Below, piece by piece: positions 1 to 5,443 of a stretch of DNA of 8,603 nt. The notes beneath the pieces were generated by a model. It worked only from the letters and a program-made list of their open reading frames with translations. It made no database searches and had not been told where the DNA came from. Location of the stretch: NCBI GenBank assembly GCA_964425485.1, contig CAYRML010000058.1:1-8603 (forward strand), written 5' to 3'. The DNA comes from CAYRML01 sp964425485 (GTDB lineage Bacteria; Bacillota; Dehalobacteriia; UBA4068). Made by a program: the position numbers and the translations under genes. Position 1 is the stretch's first letter, and the number at the start of each line of letters is the position of its first letter.

Positions 1-624
1 CTGGCAACGGTTTTGTATAATGTGGTGGAAGTATTACGTCAGGTGACGATCATGATTAATCCAGTGATGCCGCATGTGCCGCAAAAAGTATGGCAACAGT
101 TGGGTATAACGGGGAGAAACGAGATTTGTTCTTGGGGCAGCCTTTCTTGGGGCCGCTTCCCCGCCGGTACTAAAATAGAAAGAGGAGAGGCCCTCTTCCC
201 TCGCCTGGACACTGCTATCCTTGGCGAAATTGCCCCGGCGTCTGGGCAGGCAGAGACGGAGGCGGCAACAGAAACGCCTCAGCCTGAATTTGAGCCTATC
301 GCGCCGGAAAGCACGATTGAGGATTTTGCCAAACTGGATTTGCGGGTAGCTAAAGTTCTGGCGGCGGAAAAAGTGGAAAAAGCCGATAAGTTACTCAAAT
401 TGCAGGTTTTGGTAGGCAATGAGGAACGCACGGTGGTTGCTGGCGTGGCCCAATATTATAGCGCTGAACAAATGGTTGGCAAACATGTCATTATTGTAGC
501 CAATCTTAAGCCGGTCAAACTGCGCGGCATAGAATCCAAGGGCATGATTCTGGCGGCTTCCCATGATGGCAAACTGCAAGTGCTGGAAGCCCAAGATGTC
601 ACCGCCGGTGGCCGCGTCAAATAA
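1..624 (+). CDS. metG: Methionine--tRNA ligase, C-terminal part (5' truncated by window)
   Basis: The reading frame is open from base 1 and ends at TAA 622-624, giving 207 residues of the C-terminus; the catalytic core lies off the window. Residues 1 to about 70 are the end of the anticodon-binding helical domain (INPVMPH and FPRLD are typical of MetRS). A linker rich in Ala, Glu and Pro follows at about 72-104. Residues 105-207 form a Trbp111/EMAP-II-like OB-fold tRNA-binding domain, with KADKLLKLQV at 127-136 and NLKPVKLRGIESKGM at 168-182. The enzyme charges tRNA-Met (initiator and elongator) in the cytoplasm. The appended domain raises tRNA affinity and mediates dimerisation in this family, so this is the long, Bacillus-type form. 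tatD follows 80 bases downstream, as in Bacillus. Identification is firm; only the absence of the N-terminus limits it. Confidence 0.96.
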   Translation: MATVLYNVVEVLRQVTIMINPVMPHVPQKVWQQLGITGRNEICSWGSLSWGRFPAGTKIERGEALFPRLDTAILGEIAPASGQAETEAATETPQPEFEPIAPESTIEDFAKLDLRVAKVLAAEKVEKADKLLKLQVLVGNEERTVVAGVAQYYSAEQMVGKHVIIVANLKPVKLRGIESKGMILAASHDGKLQVLEAQDVTAGGRVK

Positions 625-651
625 GTGCCGTCAACAGCTGATCTGAACAGA

Positions 652-686
652 AAAGGATGCTATCGGGCTTGCTGATAACATCCTTT
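652..686 (+). other. Hairpin in the metG-tatD intergenic region
   Basis: A perfect 8-bp inverted repeat AAAGGATG (652-659) / CATCCTTT (679-686) encloses a second 4-bp arm TATC/GATA (661-664 / 674-677), separated by one mismatch, so the RNA could form a stem of about 12 bp with a short loop. No U-run follows (AAATTTGTGG comes next), so it is not a canonical terminator. It ends 7 bases before the tatD Shine-Dalgarno. It could be an mRNA processing or stability element or a weak attenuator between metG and tatD. That role is inferred from position only. Confidence 0.5.
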
Positions 687-704
687 AAATTTGTGGAGGT
701 AATT

Positions 705-1472
705 ATGCTTTTTGATACACATACTCATCTGAATGATCCCAAGCTTTATGCCGATTTGGATAATGTCTTGGCCAGAGCAAAAGCTGCCGGCGTAGAAAAA
801 ATGGCTGTTGTCGGTTATGATTGGCCCTCCTCTTTAATGAGCGTGCGCCTGGCGGAAAAATATGCGGGAACCATCTGGGCTATTGTGGGCATCCATCCTT
901 ATGATGCCGATTCGTGGAATAAGGAATTGGCAGCCAAATTACAGTCTTTGGCCGCTGAAAAATCGGTGGTGGCTGTAGGCGAGATGGGGCTTGATTATTA
1001 TCGTGATATTTGCAGCAAGGAAGATCAGCAAAAGGCTTTTGTCGCCCAGATAGAGCTAGCCAAGGCCGTAAAAAAACCTATTGTTATCCATGACCGTGAT
1101 GCTCATGGTGATGTGCTGAAAATTTTAAAGCAGCAAAAAGCCGGCGAAAACGGGGGAATTTTGCATTGTTTTTCCGGCAGTGTGGAAATGGCAAAAGAAT
1201 GTGTAAAAATAGGATTTTATATTTCTTTTGCCGGGCCGGTAACCTATCAAAATGCCAAGAATCTGCAGCATGCAGCCAAGCAGATACCTTTGGAAAACAT
1301 ATTGGTGGAGACAGATTGTCCATATCTTAGTCCTCACCCCTATCGCGGCAAAATAAATGAGCCGGCGCGAGTAGCCTTGGTGGCCGCAAAAATTGCCGAA
1401 ATCAAAAATATTGACGTGGAAGAAGTAGAAAAAGTGACTACTGATAATGCTCTGAGGCTGTTTTCCCTTTGA
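705..1472 (+). CDS. tatD: TatD family metal-dependent hydrolase (DNase)
   Basis: A 255-residue TIM-barrel hydrolase of the TatD/YcfH/YabD type, of normal family length. Metal ligands visible in order are H6 and H8 (FDTHTHL), E93 (GEMGLDYY), H129 (IVIHDRDAH), H154 (ILHCFSG) and D204 (VETDCPYLSP). The tail PYRGKINEPARV is also typical. Family members are divalent-metal 3'-5' exonucleases acting on DNA and possibly RNA in the cytoplasm, and are implicated in repair and oxidative-damage tolerance. The exact physiological substrate is not certain. The start at ATG 705 is chosen because GGAGGT (695-700) lies 4 bases upstream and the protein then begins exactly as homologues do. An in-frame ATG at 657 would add 16 atypical residues and has no correctly spaced ribosome binding site. 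Its position after metG is the Bacillus arrangement; it may be read from the metG promoter. Confidence 0.95.
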   Translation: MLFDTHTHLNDPKLYADLDNVLARAKAAGVEKMAVVGYDWPSSLMSVRLAEKYAGTIWAIVGIHPYDADSWNKELAAKLQSLAAEKSVVAVGEMGLDYYRDICSKEDQQKAFVAQIELAKAVKKPIVIHDRDAHGDVLKILKQQKAGENGGILHCFSGSVEMAKECVKIGFYISFAGPVTYQNAKNLQHAAKQIPLENILVETDCPYLSPHPYRGKINEPARVALVAAKIAEIKNIDVEEVEKVTTDNALRLFSL

Positions 1473-1519
1473 TTTTGGCCCGGCCTAAAATATAAAACAC
1501 CAGTATAAAGACCATTTAT

Positions 1520-1549
1520 TTGACATTTGCCTATTTTTTGAGGTAGAAT
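1520..1549 (+). promoter_or_regulatory. Sigma-A-type promoter for the yabE-like gene
   Basis: A perfect -35 box TTGACA (1520-1525) and a -10 box TAGAAT (1544-1549, five of six consensus bases) are separated by 18 bases. The expected transcription start is near 1556, leaving a leader of roughly 88 bases before the ATG at 1644. This is the best-matching promoter in the left half of the window and makes the yabE-like gene independent of metG-tatD. Confidence 0.8.
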
Positions 1550-1555
1550 AAACCC

Positions 1556-1573
1556 GCACAAAAAAATTTGTGC
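1556..1573 (+). other. 5'-end stem-loop of the yabE-like leader
   Basis: GCACAAA (1556-1562) and TTTGTGC (1567-1573) form a perfect 7-bp stem with an AAAA loop, exactly where the transcript predicted from the promoter at 1520-1549 should begin. A hairpin at the extreme 5' end commonly protects mRNA from 5'-end-dependent RNases. As DNA, the same symmetry could be a repressor site overlapping the start of transcription. The symmetry is seen directly; the function is inferred. Confidence 0.5.
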
Positions 1574-1580
1574 TATTAAA

Positions 1581-1623
1581 CCCTGCTTGTCATAAACTAT
1601 ATACATCAAGAAAAATCGCAGGG
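1581..1623 (+). other. Second leader inverted repeat before the yabE-like gene
   Basis: CCCTGC (1581-1586) and GCAGGG (1618-1623) could pair around a 31-base loop, with an inner TTG/CAA (1587-1589 / 1607-1609) extending the stem across an asymmetric bulge. It ends 8 bases before the Shine-Dalgarno (1632-1637), close enough to affect ribosome access. I do not recognise a known riboswitch in it. Confidence 0.3.
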
Positions 1624-1631
1624 GCGAAATT

Positions 1632-1637
1632 AGGAGG
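1632..1637 (+). promoter_or_regulatory. Shine-Dalgarno of the yabE-like gene
   Basis: A perfect AGGAGG lies 6 bases before ATG 1644 and fixes that start. Confidence 0.85.
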
Positions 1638-1643
1638 TAACCT

Positions 1644-2717
1644 ATGGAGATTAGGGGAAAGGCTGCCAAAAGCCCTAACCCTTCCGGATGGCGAAAACTA
1701 TTTGAGCACAAAAAGGTACTGGTTTTAGTAATTTGTTTTGTTTGTTGTATTTTAGCAGCAGCGTCTTTACCAACAGAAAAAACTGTAACTATTGATATTG
1801 ACGGACAGACTCAGCAAGTAGTAACCCGTAGCGAAAAAGTAACAGACATTCTACAAGAAAATAATATCGCCGTCTATGAAGGAGATCTTGTGCAGCCGCA
1901 AGTAATGGCCAAGGTCGAAGATCAAGATACCATAAGCATTAACCGCGCTTTTAATTTCAGCGTGTATGCGGATGGGCAAAAGACTATTTTGCGCAGTACG
2001 CCGCTGACAGTTAGGGAAGCTTTGGCTATGGCCGGGGTGATCTTAGGAGAATTTGACCAGGTATCGATGCCTTTAGATACTGTCATTTCCTCACCTAAAA
2101 AAGTCATTGTGGCCCGTGTTGATGTGGAATATATCAGAAGAGAGGTTGAAATCACCGCGCCGATTCAAGTGAAACGGAGCAGCACTTTGGCAGCAGGCAC
2201 TACTAAAGTCCTGCAAAAAGGCGCCAATGGCCTAAAGGAAGAAGTTCTGGCTATCTATACCAAAGATGGTAAGGAATTGACCAGGCAGGTGACGGAATCC
2301 ACGGTTATAAAAGAGGCCCAAAGCAAAATTGTGGCTCAGGGTATCATGCAGGTTGCCAGCCGCTCCGGCAGCAGTGCAGCCAGGACCGTAAACAACAGTT
2401 CAGTTTCCGCCAGCAGCAGTTCGGCCACTGTAAGCAGCAAGCCGGATTTGGCCGGCAAAAAAGTTTTAACTATGACAGCCTATTCTTATAGCGGCGGCGG
2501 CAAAACAGCTATGGGCACCAAAGCCCGGGTTGGCGTTATCGCTGTCGATCCCAAGGTCATACCACTGGGCACAAAAGTTTATGTGGAAGGTTATGGCTAT
2601 GCGGTCGCGGAAGATACAGGTGGTAATATCAAAGGTAACAAAATCGACTGTTATATGAAAACAGAATCTGCCTGTCTAAATTGGGGCATTAAAAAAGTAA
2701 AAGTGTATATCTTATAA
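1644..2717 (+). CDS. YabE-like cell-wall protein with DUF348, G5 and 3D domains
   Basis: A 357-residue envelope protein. Residues 1-23 are a short basic cytoplasmic N-terminus. A single hydrophobic segment at 24-41 is a signal anchor (no lipobox or clear cleavage site). Two DUF348 repeats follow, at about 46-90 (VTIDIDGQTQQVV...) and 104-145 (FSVYADGQKTIL...). A G5 domain lies at about 155-232, a Ser/Ala-rich flexible linker at about 239-266, and a 3D domain at about 271-357. The three family-defining aspartates of the 3D fold are D302 (VDPKVIPLGT), D324 (AEDTGG) and D335 (NKIDCYM). The 3D domain is an MltA/Rpf-like double-psi barrel that cleaves peptidoglycan glycan strands; G5 is thought to bind N-acetylglucosamine or peptidoglycan. 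The likely role is therefore wall remodelling outside the membrane. It has its own promoter, a structured leader and a terminator, so it is probably monocistronic. It corresponds in position and architecture to Bacillus yabE. Confidence 0.92.
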   Translation: MEIRGKAAKSPNPSGWRKLFEHKKVLVLVICFVCCILAAASLPTEKTVTIDIDGQTQQVVTRSEKVTDILQENNIAVYEGDLVQPQVMAKVEDQDTISINRAFNFSVYADGQKTILRSTPLTVREALAMAGVILGEFDQVSMPLDTVISSPKKVIVARVDVEYIRREVEITAPIQVKRSSTLAAGTTKVLQKGANGLKEEVLAIYTKDGKELTRQVTESTVIKEAQSKIVAQGIMQVASRSGSSAARTVNNSSVSASSSSATVSSKPDLAGKKVLTMTAYSYSGGGKTAMGTKARVGVIAVDPKVIPLGTKVYVEGYGYAVAEDTGGNIKGNKIDCYMKTESACLNWGIKKVKVYIL

Positions 2718-2744
2718 AAAAGGGCCGCCCAGCGGCCTTTTTTA
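2716..2744 (+). terminator. Intrinsic terminator of the yabE-like gene
   Basis: GGCCG (2723-2727) / CGGCC (2733-2737) close on a 5-base loop. A G-U pair and A-T pairs extend the stem outward, and six Ts follow (2738-2743). The hairpin starts within the TAA stop codon (2715-2717). rsmA begins only about 20 bases after the T-run. Confidence 0.85.
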
Positions 2745-2766
2745 TAGATTTTGGGGAGAGGTGCAG

Positions 2767-3666
2767 ATGGAACGATACAGCACGGAAGGCGGCGATTTGA
2801 TCGCCACACCCTCTGTCAGTAAAAAAATCATTCGGGAAATAGGGCTGCCGATTAAGAAAAGTTGGGGGCAGAATTTTCTGCTGGAACCTTCTGTTGTCCA
2901 TAAAATTGTGGCGGCAGCTAAAATAAGCGCCTCTGATCATGTTTTTGAAGTTGGCCCGGGCATCGGTGGCCTCAGTCAAATTTTGGCGCGACAGGCGCGC
3001 TCTTTGACTCTTATAGAGATAGATCCCATTTTATCAGGCTTTTTATCAGACTATTTTTCCACAGCAGAGCATGTACAAGTACTGAACAAGGATGCTTTGA
3101 TCATGGATTTTGCCGCTTTTGCTGCTGAAAAAGGGTTTGCTTCGTACAAGCTGGTTGCCAATCTTCCCTATTATATAACCACTCCTTTGCTGATGTCCTT
3201 TTTGCAAAGGGGCGGCACCTGGTCGCTGATGGTGTTGATGATGCAAAAGGAAGTGGCTGCCCGCATCATGGCCCCACCGGGCGGCAAGGATTATGGGGCT
3301 TTGTCTTTGGCCGTGCAATATAGGGCCAGGGTGGAAAAGGTTATGGATGTGCCGCCCGTGGCCTTCATGCCCCGTCCAGAGGTTGATTCCACGGTTTTAC
3401 GTCTGGAGAATTTGCCACGGCCGGCGGTGGAGGTGGCTGACGAGCGCTTATTTTTCTCGCTTATCGGCGCTGCCTTTGCTCAAAGGCGCAAAACACTGGC
3501 TAATGCGCTGGCCAATGGGGCCGGTGTCGGTGATAAGCATTTTTGGCAAGATTGTTTTAGGGCGGCTGCTATTGATGGCGGGCGCAGGGGGGAGACTTTA
3601 TCCCTGGCGGAATTTGCTCTTGTAGCTAATACTGCACAAAAAATGATAATAAAAGACCGATCTTAA
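2767..3666 (+). CDS. rsmA: 16S rRNA (adenine(1518)-N(6)/adenine(1519)-N(6))-dimethyltransferase
   Basis: A 299-residue KsgA/RsmA methyltransferase that uses S-adenosylmethionine to dimethylate two adjacent adenines in the 3'-terminal helix 45 of 16S rRNA, a late checkpoint of 30S assembly. Visible motifs are the family N-terminal GQNFL at 34-38, SAM-binding motif I EVGPGIGG at 61-68, acidic motif II (LIEID, ending at D86) and catalytic motif IV NLPYY at 132-136. PRPEVDSTV and the C-terminal FAQRRKTLANAL are also typical. ATG 2767 is preferred because GGGGAG (2753-2758) lies 8 bases upstream; an in-frame GTG at 2761 would sit on the Shine-Dalgarno region. The N-terminus is about 8-10 residues longer than in Bacillus KsgA before the conserved IATP. 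Loss of this enzyme gives kasugamycin resistance in known bacteria. No promoter is obvious between the upstream terminator and the gene. Confidence 0.95.
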   Translation: MERYSTEGGDLIATPSVSKKIIREIGLPIKKSWGQNFLLEPSVVHKIVAAAKISASDHVFEVGPGIGGLSQILARQARSLTLIEIDPILSGFLSDYFSTAEHVQVLNKDALIMDFAAFAAEKGFASYKLVANLPYYITTPLLMSFLQRGGTWSLMVLMMQKEVAARIMAPPGGKDYGALSLAVQYRARVEKVMDVPPVAFMPRPEVDSTVLRLENLPRPAVEVADERLFFSLIGAAFAQRRKTLANALANGAGVGDKHFWQDCFRAAAIDGGRRGETLSLAEFALVANTAQKMIIKDRS

Positions 3667-3679
3667 GATCGGTCTTTTT
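3651..3679. terminator. Bidirectional terminator between rsmA and the minus-strand gene
   Basis: Bases 3651-3678 form a perfect 28-bp palindrome centred on TTAA (3663-3666); each arm contains AAAAGACCGATC or its complement. T-runs flank the GC-containing stem on both strands (TTTTT 3675-3679 on plus; TTTTATTATC on minus). The last codons and the TAA stop of rsmA (3664-3666) lie inside the palindrome. It ends 6 bases before the stop of the convergent gene, so one element serves both. Confidence 0.9.
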
Positions 3680-3684
3680 CTAAA

Positions 3685-4119
3685 TCAATCCTGAAATTTA
3701 TAAGGTTTCGTGATATTTTTTTCTTCTCTTTTTACCATATCATCGAGGATTTGAGCGGCCTTCAGAATAACGTCCAGGCAAAGTTTTTCCTCTGTACGAT
3801 AGGCTTCTTTCAGTGGTTTGCAGAGTATGGATCCCATTTCTTTTTCATAACGTTGGGTGAATTCCGTGGTCAGTTCCTTTATATATTCGCTTTCATGAGC
3901 ATGATCCTTGATGAAAAGATGGCCCAGAATAGCCACAGAGGAGGCCACGGCGCCGCAGAGATGTTCTATGGCCATGCCGCCGCCATAAGAGGCCAAAAGA
4001 TGAGCATATTTTTTATCTAGTTGCAAATCATAGGCCTGATTGGCTCCATGGAATATTTTTTCCGCGCAATTATAATCCTCGGCTAGGCCAAAGCCGGCGG
4101 CGATCAGATCCTTTAACAT
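3685..4119 (-). CDS. C_GCAxxG_C_C family (putative redox-active) protein
   Basis: A 144-residue soluble protein with four spaced cysteines: C18 (YNCAEKIF), C55 in GGGM...EHLCGAVASS at about 46-61, C100 (ILCKPL) and C114 (KLCLDVI). This spacing and the CGA motif after a Gly-rich turn match the C_GCAxxG_C_C family, often annotated as a putative redox or metal-binding protein of unknown function. The usual Gly after CGAxx is Ser here (CGAVASS), a small departure. The start ATG at 4119 is chosen because AAGGAG (4133-4128 on the minus strand) lies 8 bases upstream; an in-frame GTG at 4128 would overlap that site. There is no signal peptide or membrane segment, so it should be cytoplasmic. It is monocistronic, convergent with rsmA and divergent from rmuC. 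The function is not known. Confidence 0.8.
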   Translation of the reverse strand: MLKDLIAAGFGLAEDYNCAEKIFHGANQAYDLQLDKKYAHLLASYGGGMAIEHLCGAVASSVAILGHLFIKDHAHESEYIKELTTEFTQRYEKEMGSILCKPLKEAYRTEEKLCLDVILKAAQILDDMVKREEKNITKPYKFQD

Positions 4120-4133
4120 TATAACCACTCCTT

Positions 4134-4162
4134 TTGTTTATTGTTTTAGCTGTCTATATTAC
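4134..4162 (+). promoter_or_regulatory. Possible promoter for rmuC-exoA
   Basis: TTGTTT (4134-4139) and TATTAC (4157-4162) are spaced 17 bases apart, 67 bases before the rmuC start. Both boxes are moderate matches. The gap between the divergent genes must hold a promoter for each direction, which is the main support. Confidence 0.3.
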
Positions 4163-4184
4163 TATTCCTGCCGGCAGGTAAAAA
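4156..4184 (-). promoter_or_regulatory. Possible promoter for the minus-strand cysteine-motif gene
   Basis: On the minus strand TAATAT (4161-4156) lies 17 bases downstream of TTTTTA (4184-4179). The -10 is good (TAATAT) and the -35 poor (three of six). The spacer contains the whole 12-bp palindrome at 4167-4178, a classical place for a repressor site. Confidence 0.3.
4167..4178. repeat. 12-bp perfect palindrome between divergent genes
   Basis: CCTGCCGGCAGG is a perfect, spacer-free palindrome in an otherwise AT-rich gap of about 110 bases. With no loop it is a poor RNA hairpin, so a dimeric protein-binding site is more likely. It could control the cysteine-motif gene, rmuC, or both. Confidence 0.45.
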
Positions 4185-4216
4185 TATTTTGAGGCCGAAA
4201 TATAAAGGAGAACAAG

Positions 4217-4223
4217 AAGGAGG
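4217..4223 (+). promoter_or_regulatory. Shine-Dalgarno of rmuC
   Basis: AAGGAGG sits 6 bases before ATG 4230. A second match, AAAGGAG, lies upstream at 4204-4210 but is too distant to be used for this start. Confidence 0.85.
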
Positions 4224-4229
4224 CCTGGT

Positions 4230-5441
4230 ATGGACTGGTTAATAATCATATTGTTGGCGGTAGCCATAATTCTTGCTTTAGCCGCTCTTTTACAGCGGCG
4301 GGATAACAAAGCCTTGGCCGAATCCGAAAGCCGGCTTAAAGAGGAGTTGTTTTTCCTGCGGCAGGAAATCAGGCAGAGCAATCAGGAAAACAACGAAGCG
4401 CTGCTGCGTCAGGTTATGGCTATGAGTGAGACTAACAGCCAACGCCTGGAAGAGATACGTCAGACAGTGGATCAGAAGCTTTTACAGCTGCAAAGCAATA
4501 ATGATCAGAAACTGGAGCAAATGCGTCTGACTGTGGACGAAAAACTGCATCAAAGCCTGGAAAAGCGCCTGGGCGAGTCTTTCCGCCAGGTCAGCGAGCG
4601 TTTGGAATTGGTACATAAAGGTCTGGGCGAGATGCAGAATCTGGCTAGCGGCGTGGGCGATCTGAAGAAAGTGCTATCCAATATCAAAACCCGTGGTACT
4701 TGGGGAGAGGTGCAACTGGGCAATCTTTTGGAGCAGATCTTGGCGCCTGATCAGTATCAATATAATGTGGCGGTTAACCCTTCCTCCCCGGCTAATCATG
4801 TGGAATACGCTGTATGCCTGCCGGGCGCCGAGGAAGGGAAAAGCGTGTGGCTGCCTATAGACGCCAAATTTCCTTTAGAGGATTATCAGGCCCTTTTACA
4901 GGCCCAAGATGATGGTGATGCTGTTTTGGCCCAGGCTTTGAGCAAAAATTTAGAAAATCGCATCAAGTCCTTTGCCCAAGATGTGCGGAACAAGTATATT
5001 TTTCCGCCGCATACCACAGATTTCGCCGTTATTTTTCTGCCTTTGGAAGGCCTTTATTCCGAACTTTTGCGCCGGCCTGGTTTAAGTGATCTTTTACAGC
5101 AGCAATATCGTGTTATGCTGGCGGGGCCGGTTACTATTGCCGCTTTATTGAACAGCCTGCAAATGGGTTTTCGTACCTTAGCTATAGAAAAGCGAGCCGA
5201 TGAGGTGTGGCAGCTTTTAGGTACGGTGAAGACGGGCTTCAGTGATTTCGGCCAGCTATTGGACAAGACACAGAAAAAATTACAAGAGGCCAGCAACACT
5301 ATTGAAAATGCTTCCCGTAAGACTCGTTCTATCGAAAGAAAATTGCGACTGGTCAGTCAATTACCTGCCGCCGATGATAAGCAAAATTTGCTGAGCGATG
5401 ATCTTTATGAGGGAAAATCCGATGAGGGAGAAGATATTTGA
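4230..5441 (+). CDS. rmuC: DNA recombination protein RmuC
   Basis: A 403-residue RmuC family protein. An N-terminal membrane segment spans about 3-21 (LIIILLAVAIILALAAL). A long charged coiled coil follows at about 25-135, including a near-repeat LEEIRQTVDQKL (73-84) / LEQMRLTVDEKL (95-106). The conserved RmuC domain covers about 150-365, with GTWGE at 156-160, PIDAKFP at 209-215 and FLPLEGLYSE at 269-278. RmuC proteins contain a predicted PD-(D/E)XK-type nuclease core, where the Asp and Lys of PIDAKFP belong. In E. coli loss of RmuC raises inversion between short inverted repeats, so it is thought to limit aberrant recombination or cleave unusual DNA structures; its biochemical activity is poorly defined. 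The C-terminal 25 residues are acidic and probably disordered. It is followed directly by exoA, so the operon pairs two DNA-processing nucleases. Confidence 0.94.
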   Translation: MDWLIIILLAVAIILALAALLQRRDNKALAESESRLKEELFFLRQEIRQSNQENNEALLRQVMAMSETNSQRLEEIRQTVDQKLLQLQSNNDQKLEQMRLTVDEKLHQSLEKRLGESFRQVSERLELVHKGLGEMQNLASGVGDLKKVLSNIKTRGTWGEVQLGNLLEQILAPDQYQYNVAVNPSSPANHVEYAVCLPGAEEGKSVWLPIDAKFPLEDYQALLQAQDDGDAVLAQALSKNLENRIKSFAQDVRNKYIFPPHTTDFAVIFLPLEGLYSELLRRPGLSDLLQQQYRVMLAGPVTIAALLNSLQMGFRTLAIEKRADEVWQLLGTVKTGFSDFGQLLDKTQKKLQEASNTIENASRKTRSIERKLRLVSQLPAADDKQNLLSDDLYEGKSDEGEDI

Positions 5442-5443
5442 TC

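Noticed and set aside
657..704. Upstream ATG for tatD
   Set aside because: No properly spaced Shine-Dalgarno, and it adds 16 residues absent from homologues, encoded by the hairpin region.
1474..1493. Possible terminator after tatD (ATTTTGGCC / GGCCTAAAAT)
   Set aside because: The arms are separated by one base and have a mismatch, so a stable RNA loop is not possible, and no T-run follows. I see no convincing terminator for tatD.
1556..1643. c-di-AMP (ydaO) riboswitch upstream of the wall-hydrolase-like gene
   Set aside because: The leader is too short and I do not see the conserved elements of that class.
1340..1711. Minus-strand open frame across the tatD-yabE gap
   Set aside because: It runs antisense through the tatD 3' end, the consensus promoter and the yabE start, with no sign of a real protein.
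2681..2710. Candidate rsmA promoter TTGGGG with a -10 near 2704-2710
   Set aside because: The -10 is poor (TGTATA), it lies inside coding sequence, and its transcript would run straight into the terminator at 2716-2744.
4433..4550. Repeated segment in the rmuC coiled coil as a DNA repeat
   Set aside because: The similarity is at protein level (two 12-residue units 22 residues apart) and is usual for coiled coils in this family; the DNA is not a tandem repeat.
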